Of a DNA stretch of 5,279 nt, positions 2,513 through 5,279 are shown piece by piece. Origin of the DNA: JBOHNM01 sp050730675. Lineage in GTDB: Bacteria > Planctomycetota > Phycisphaerae > Phycisphaerales > UBA1924. Both the position numbers and the translations under genes were made by a program. The notes beneath the pieces are model-generated. The model was not told the origin of the DNA and did no database searches. It saw nothing but the letters and a program-made list of their open reading frames with translations. The stretch lies in contig JBOHNM010000218.1 in NCBI GenBank assembly GCA_050730675.1, forward strand, positions 1 to 5,279. Reading direction: 5' to 3'. Within the stretch, counting starts at the first letter, position 1. Every line of letters begins with the position of its first letter.

Positions 2513-5279
2513 ATGCGTTCGCCCGATGCCGCCGCCCCATTTCCGACCGAGTCGCCGCGCGGGCGGCGTTGGCGGCGGATCATGTGCTGGTGGCTGCCGG
2601 GGCTCTTCGCGGCATGGGTGCTGATCGGATTCCTGGGCGTGCCGCTGATCGTCAAGAAGTGGATCGTGCCGAAGATCGGACAGCGGCTCAACGGCTCGAT
2701 CGCGGTGCGCGAGTGCTCGTTCAACCCGTTCACGTGGCGGCTGGTGCTGCGCGGCGCGGCAGTGACCGACGCCGCGGGGACCAAGGTGCTGGCGGCCGAG
2801 GAGATCGACGCCAACATCGAGCCGCTGCGGACGATCTTCCGGACCGGGTGGCACGCCTCGTGGGCGCGGGCGGACGGGCCATACGTGCGGGCCGAGCTGA
2901 GCCCCGACGGCAAGCTCAATATTGTGGAATTGATCAAGCCCGACCCGGACCCGAGCCCGCCGATAGAGCGGATCCCGCGGGTGGTGGTGGACGACGTGAT
3001 CGTGCGGGCGGGCGAGGTCCGCTTGGCGGACCGGACGCCCGGGCGGCCTGTGGATCTGGCGTGGACGGGCCTGGCGTTCACACTCACGGGTGTGGATACG
3101 CGGCCCGACCACGACAACCGCTACCGGCTGGAGGCCTCTAACAGCGAGGGAGAGAAGCTGGCCTGGACGGGGGGCTTCCAGGTTAATCCGCTCTCCTCGG
3201 ACGGACAGGTGACCATCGAAGGGCTGGGGCTGGCGCGGTTCGATCCGTACGTGGACCTGCACGCGCGGGCCAAGCTGGTGGATGGGCGGCTGAACGCCAA
3301 GGCGACGTACCAGTTCGACCCGGTGGCGGGGAGGATCATCGCGGGCGTGCAGGCGACGGTAACGCAGGTGAAACTCGACCGCGAGGAGGGTCGCTGGATC
3401 GACCTGCCGCTGGTGGAGATCAAGGACATCCGCCTGGACGCGGTGAAGCGCGAGCTGACCGTTGGCGCGGTGGAGGTGTCAGGCGGAACGATCTCGACCG
3501 ACCGCGACGAGCAGGGACGGTGGTTCATCGAGCGGATCCTGAAGGAAGCCAAGCCCACCGGCTCGGGCGGCTCGCTCCCGACGGCCACGGCCGCCGCAAC
3601 ACAGGACCGTGTCGATCCCCAATCGATCCCGTTCTCGGTCGTGCGGCTGGAGCGGGCGTTGACGCAGCTCATCTCCGATGCCCGCGGGCAGTGGACGGTG
3701 GCGCTCGACAAGTTGAATGTGAGCCAACTGACTTTCGGCTTTGTGGACCGATCGGGGCGCGCCCCGGTGCGGATCGACCTCACGCAGCTGGGCCTGACGG
3801 CCGGGCCGGTGCGGTCGGCGGAGCAGTTCCGCACGCCCATGAAACTCAACGCGGTGTTCGGGCGAGGGACGATCGCGGTGGATGCGGACCTGGAGCCGGC
3901 GGTGCCGCGGACGAAGCTGGATGTTGACCTGAAGGAGATCGACCTGGTGATCCTGGGCCCGTACCTGCCGATGCGGCTGATGACGGACCTGCCGCCGGTG
4001 GAGCTGCGTCGCGGGCTGGCGACGGTCAAGGGCGAGCTGCGCGGCGAGGTGGGCGCCGACCGGAAGATCGCCACGCGCTGGGAGGGGACGACGTCGGTAG
4101 CGGGGATCACACTGGTCCCGGCGGCGGGGGGCGACCCGCTGGCAAGCGTCACCGGCGTTGCACATACTGGTGTGCTGACGGGCGAACGCTCGCCCGACGG
4201 GCGGGCTGTGTCCACATTTTCGGGTCGCGGCACACTGACCGGACTGGCCGGCGATGTACCGCTCGCAGGCGGGCTAAGCGGGGCGGTCGAGACGCTTGAC
4301 TTTGACGGGACGGCGACAGCGACGATGGACGGCGCCGCGGCGACCATCGAACTCAAGGGGAAATCCAAGGCCGTCAACTTCGCGGGAACCGGGCGGAGCC
4401 TGATGGGCGGGAGTTCCGTGCGGCTGGGGTCGGCCGAACTGGAGGGCCAGGCGCAGCTCAGGGTCAGCGAGACGTTTGCCGCGGAAGCCAAGGGCAAGGC
4501 CACGCTGAACTCGGCACGCGCGGAAGCGAAGGACCTGAACGGCGCGGCCGCGACGGCGGGGGCTCAAGGACTCTTCGCCGACGGCTCGGTGAGCGTGCGC
4601 GGCGGCGGCGGCACGGGCGATGTCGAGCTTGCGGGGGATCTGGCGGGCGCCAAGGTTGTCTTTGACGCGGGGAACCTGGCTGGGCCTGTTCAGGGGGCCG
4701 CGGACCGGTTGGGTGTGAGCGGCAAGGCCTCGGCTTCGCTCGCCGGCGCCAACAGCACGGGGAGCGCCGAGGGCGGTCTCCGCGCCGAGTCACTACGATT
4801 CGATGGGCGTGAACTGCTGGGGCCGATTGACGGGACCATCGGGGCCGCGGCGCTGACGGGGCGCATCGAAAAGGGCGCCGACTGGCTGGCGGGGAGCGGG
4901 GACGTTGAGATCAATTCCACAAAATTGAACGCCGCGAAGCTGGGGGACGGGAAGCTGGAGTGGAGCCAGTTGCGGCTGGAAAAGGCGTCGCTGGATTCGC
5001 GGAGCAAGGAGGCGAGGATCGAGGCCGTGGTGGTCAACGGGCCGAAGGCCACGGCGAACGTGGCCATCTTGCCGCGGGAAGCGGGGACGGCGAGCGCCGG
5101 CGCGGGGACAGTTGCGTTGACACCCGCGGACCTGCGGCACGTGCGGCCGGTGCTGGAGCGGCTTTCGGCCTACTCGCTGGCGATCGGGCGGGCGGAGATC
5201 GACGGGGGCGTGCTGCAGGCGCGGGACGATGCCAGCAAACCACCGGCGTCGCTGCTGGTGGAGGACCTCAAGGGTGTGC
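2513..5279 (+). CDS. DUF748/AsmA-like membrane-anchored envelope protein (3' end outside window)
   Basis: The frame is open for 922 codons from ATG 2513 and leaves the window. GGAG (2501-2504) sits 8 bases before the ATG. A basic N-terminus (RGRRWRR, residues 16-22) precedes one membrane helix at about 25-47, giving an N-in anchor with a large periplasmic part. The DUF748 pattern is clear. SFNPFTWRLVLRGAAVTD (69-86) and ADGPYVRAELSPDGKLNI (120-137) come first. DDVIVRAGEVRLADRT (Asp173) follows, then WTGGFQVNPLSSDGQ and LARFDPYV (Tyr246). After a Gly/Ser/Ala/Thr linker (348-375) the module recurs: WTVALDKL (Trp394), FGFVDRSGRAPV (Asp412), DLVILGPYLP (Tyr484). From about 520 on it is Gly/Ala-rich beta-type sequence as in AsmA/TamB-like proteins. 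The family is linked to outer-membrane assembly and lipid transfer across the periplasm, so an envelope role is inferred; the substrate is unknown. DUF748 proteins commonly reach about a thousand residues or more, so an appreciable C-terminal part may be missing. Confidence 0.87.
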   Translation, partial: MRSPDAAAPFPTESPRGRRWRRIMCWWLPGLFAAWVLIGFLGVPLIVKKWIVPKIGQRLNGSIAVRECSFNPFTWRLVLRGAAVTDAAGTKVLAAEEIDANIEPLRTIFRTGWHASWARADGPYVRAELSPDGKLNIVELIKPDPDPSPPIERIPRVVVDDVIVRAGEVRLADRTPGRPVDLAWTGLAFTLTGVDTRPDHDNRYRLEASNSEGEKLAWTGGFQVNPLSSDGQVTIEGLGLARFDPYVDLHARAKLVDGRLNAKATYQFDPVAGRIIAGVQATVTQVKLDREEGRWIDLPLVEIKDIRLDAVKRELTVGAVEVSGGTISTDRDEQGRWFIERILKEAKPTGSGGSLPTATAAATQDRVDPQSIPFSVVRLERALTQLISDARGQWTVALDKLNVSQLTFGFVDRSGRAPVRIDLTQLGLTAGPVRSAEQFRTPMKLNAVFGRGTIAVDADLEPAVPRTKLDVDLKEIDLVILGPYLPMRLMTDLPPVELRRGLATVKGELRGEVGADRKIATRWEGTTSVAGITLVPAAGGDPLASVTGVAHTGVLTGERSPDGRAVSTFSGRGTLTGLAGDVPLAGGLSGAVETLDFDGTATATMDGAAATIELKGKSKAVNFAGTGRSLMGGSSVRLGSAELEGQAQLRVSETFAAEAKGKATLNSARAEAKDLNGAAATAGAQGLFADGSVSVRGGGGTGDVELAGDLAGAKVVFDAGNLAGPVQGAADRLGVSGKASASLAGANSTGSAEGGLRAESLRFDGRELLGPIDGTIGAAALTGRIEKGADWLAGSGDVEINSTKLNAAKLGDGKLEWSQLRLEKASLDSRSKEARIEAVVVNGPKATANVAILPREAGTASAGAGTVALTPADLRHVRPVLERLSAYSLAIGRAEIDGGVLQARDDASKPPASLLVEDLKGV

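Noticed and set aside
1625..3262. Long minus-strand open frame (545 codons) across infC and the DUF748 gene
   Set aside because: It lies antisense to two genes with clear homology and is low-complexity (Arg, His, Pro, Leu, Gly rich). Long antisense frames are expected opposite GC-rich third positions.
3121..4503. Minus-strand open frame (460 codons) inside the DUF748 gene
   Set aside because: Ser/Arg/Pro-rich shadow of the sense frame, without recognisable domains or ribosome binding site.
1..5279. tRNA, rRNA, CRISPR array, insertion sequence, attachment site or origin
   Set aside because: I saw no cloverleaf with CCA/TTC arms, no regular direct repeats, no transposase motifs and no terminal inverted repeats anywhere in the window.

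Overview
The window is GC-rich and looks like chromosomal DNA of a planctomycete, most likely class Phycisphaerae. Three protein signatures point there. The first is an exported protein ending in a VPTPGAAALLG...RRRR tail, the short PEP-CTERM-like sorting signal common in that class. The second is a minus-strand membrane protein carrying the C-x2-C-GYDL...CP zinc-ribbon tail typical of planctomycetes. The third is a large DUF748/AsmA-like envelope protein. The assignment rests on protein features only; no rRNA or tRNA is present.

Layout. (1) Positions 1-347, minus strand: the N-terminal 115 codons of a gene that leaves the window at position 1, with one membrane helix followed by a zinc-ribbon motif. 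(2) Positions 348-572: a divergent intergenic region whose right half forms two hairpins, the second overlapping the ribosome binding site of the next gene. (3) Positions 573-1277, plus: a secreted P-domain-like protein with signal peptide and C-terminal anchor, closed by an intrinsic terminator (1313-1338). (4) Positions 1339-1639: a leader of about 300 bases before infC, with a strong stem-loop, a second weaker stem abutting a T5 run, and a possible alternative pairing between them. (5) Positions 1640-2392, plus: infC (translation initiation factor IF-3), which by homology starts at an ATT codon and has a charged C-terminal extension. It is closed by a very strong intrinsic terminator (2420-2451). 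(6) Positions 2513 to the window end, plus: a DUF748/AsmA-like membrane-anchored protein, open for 922 codons and cut by the window edge.

The genes appear to be separate transcription units, because terminators follow both complete genes and the first gene is divergent. infC is not followed by rpmI-rplT as it is in many bacteria. The most notable points are the AUU start, the basis of IF-3 autoregulation in Escherichia coli and here on a planctomycete infC, and the attenuator-like leader in front of it. Two of the four protein genes (the two cut by the window edges) and the true 5' end of infC are not recovered by a simple ATG-to-stop scan; they were read directly from the sequence.
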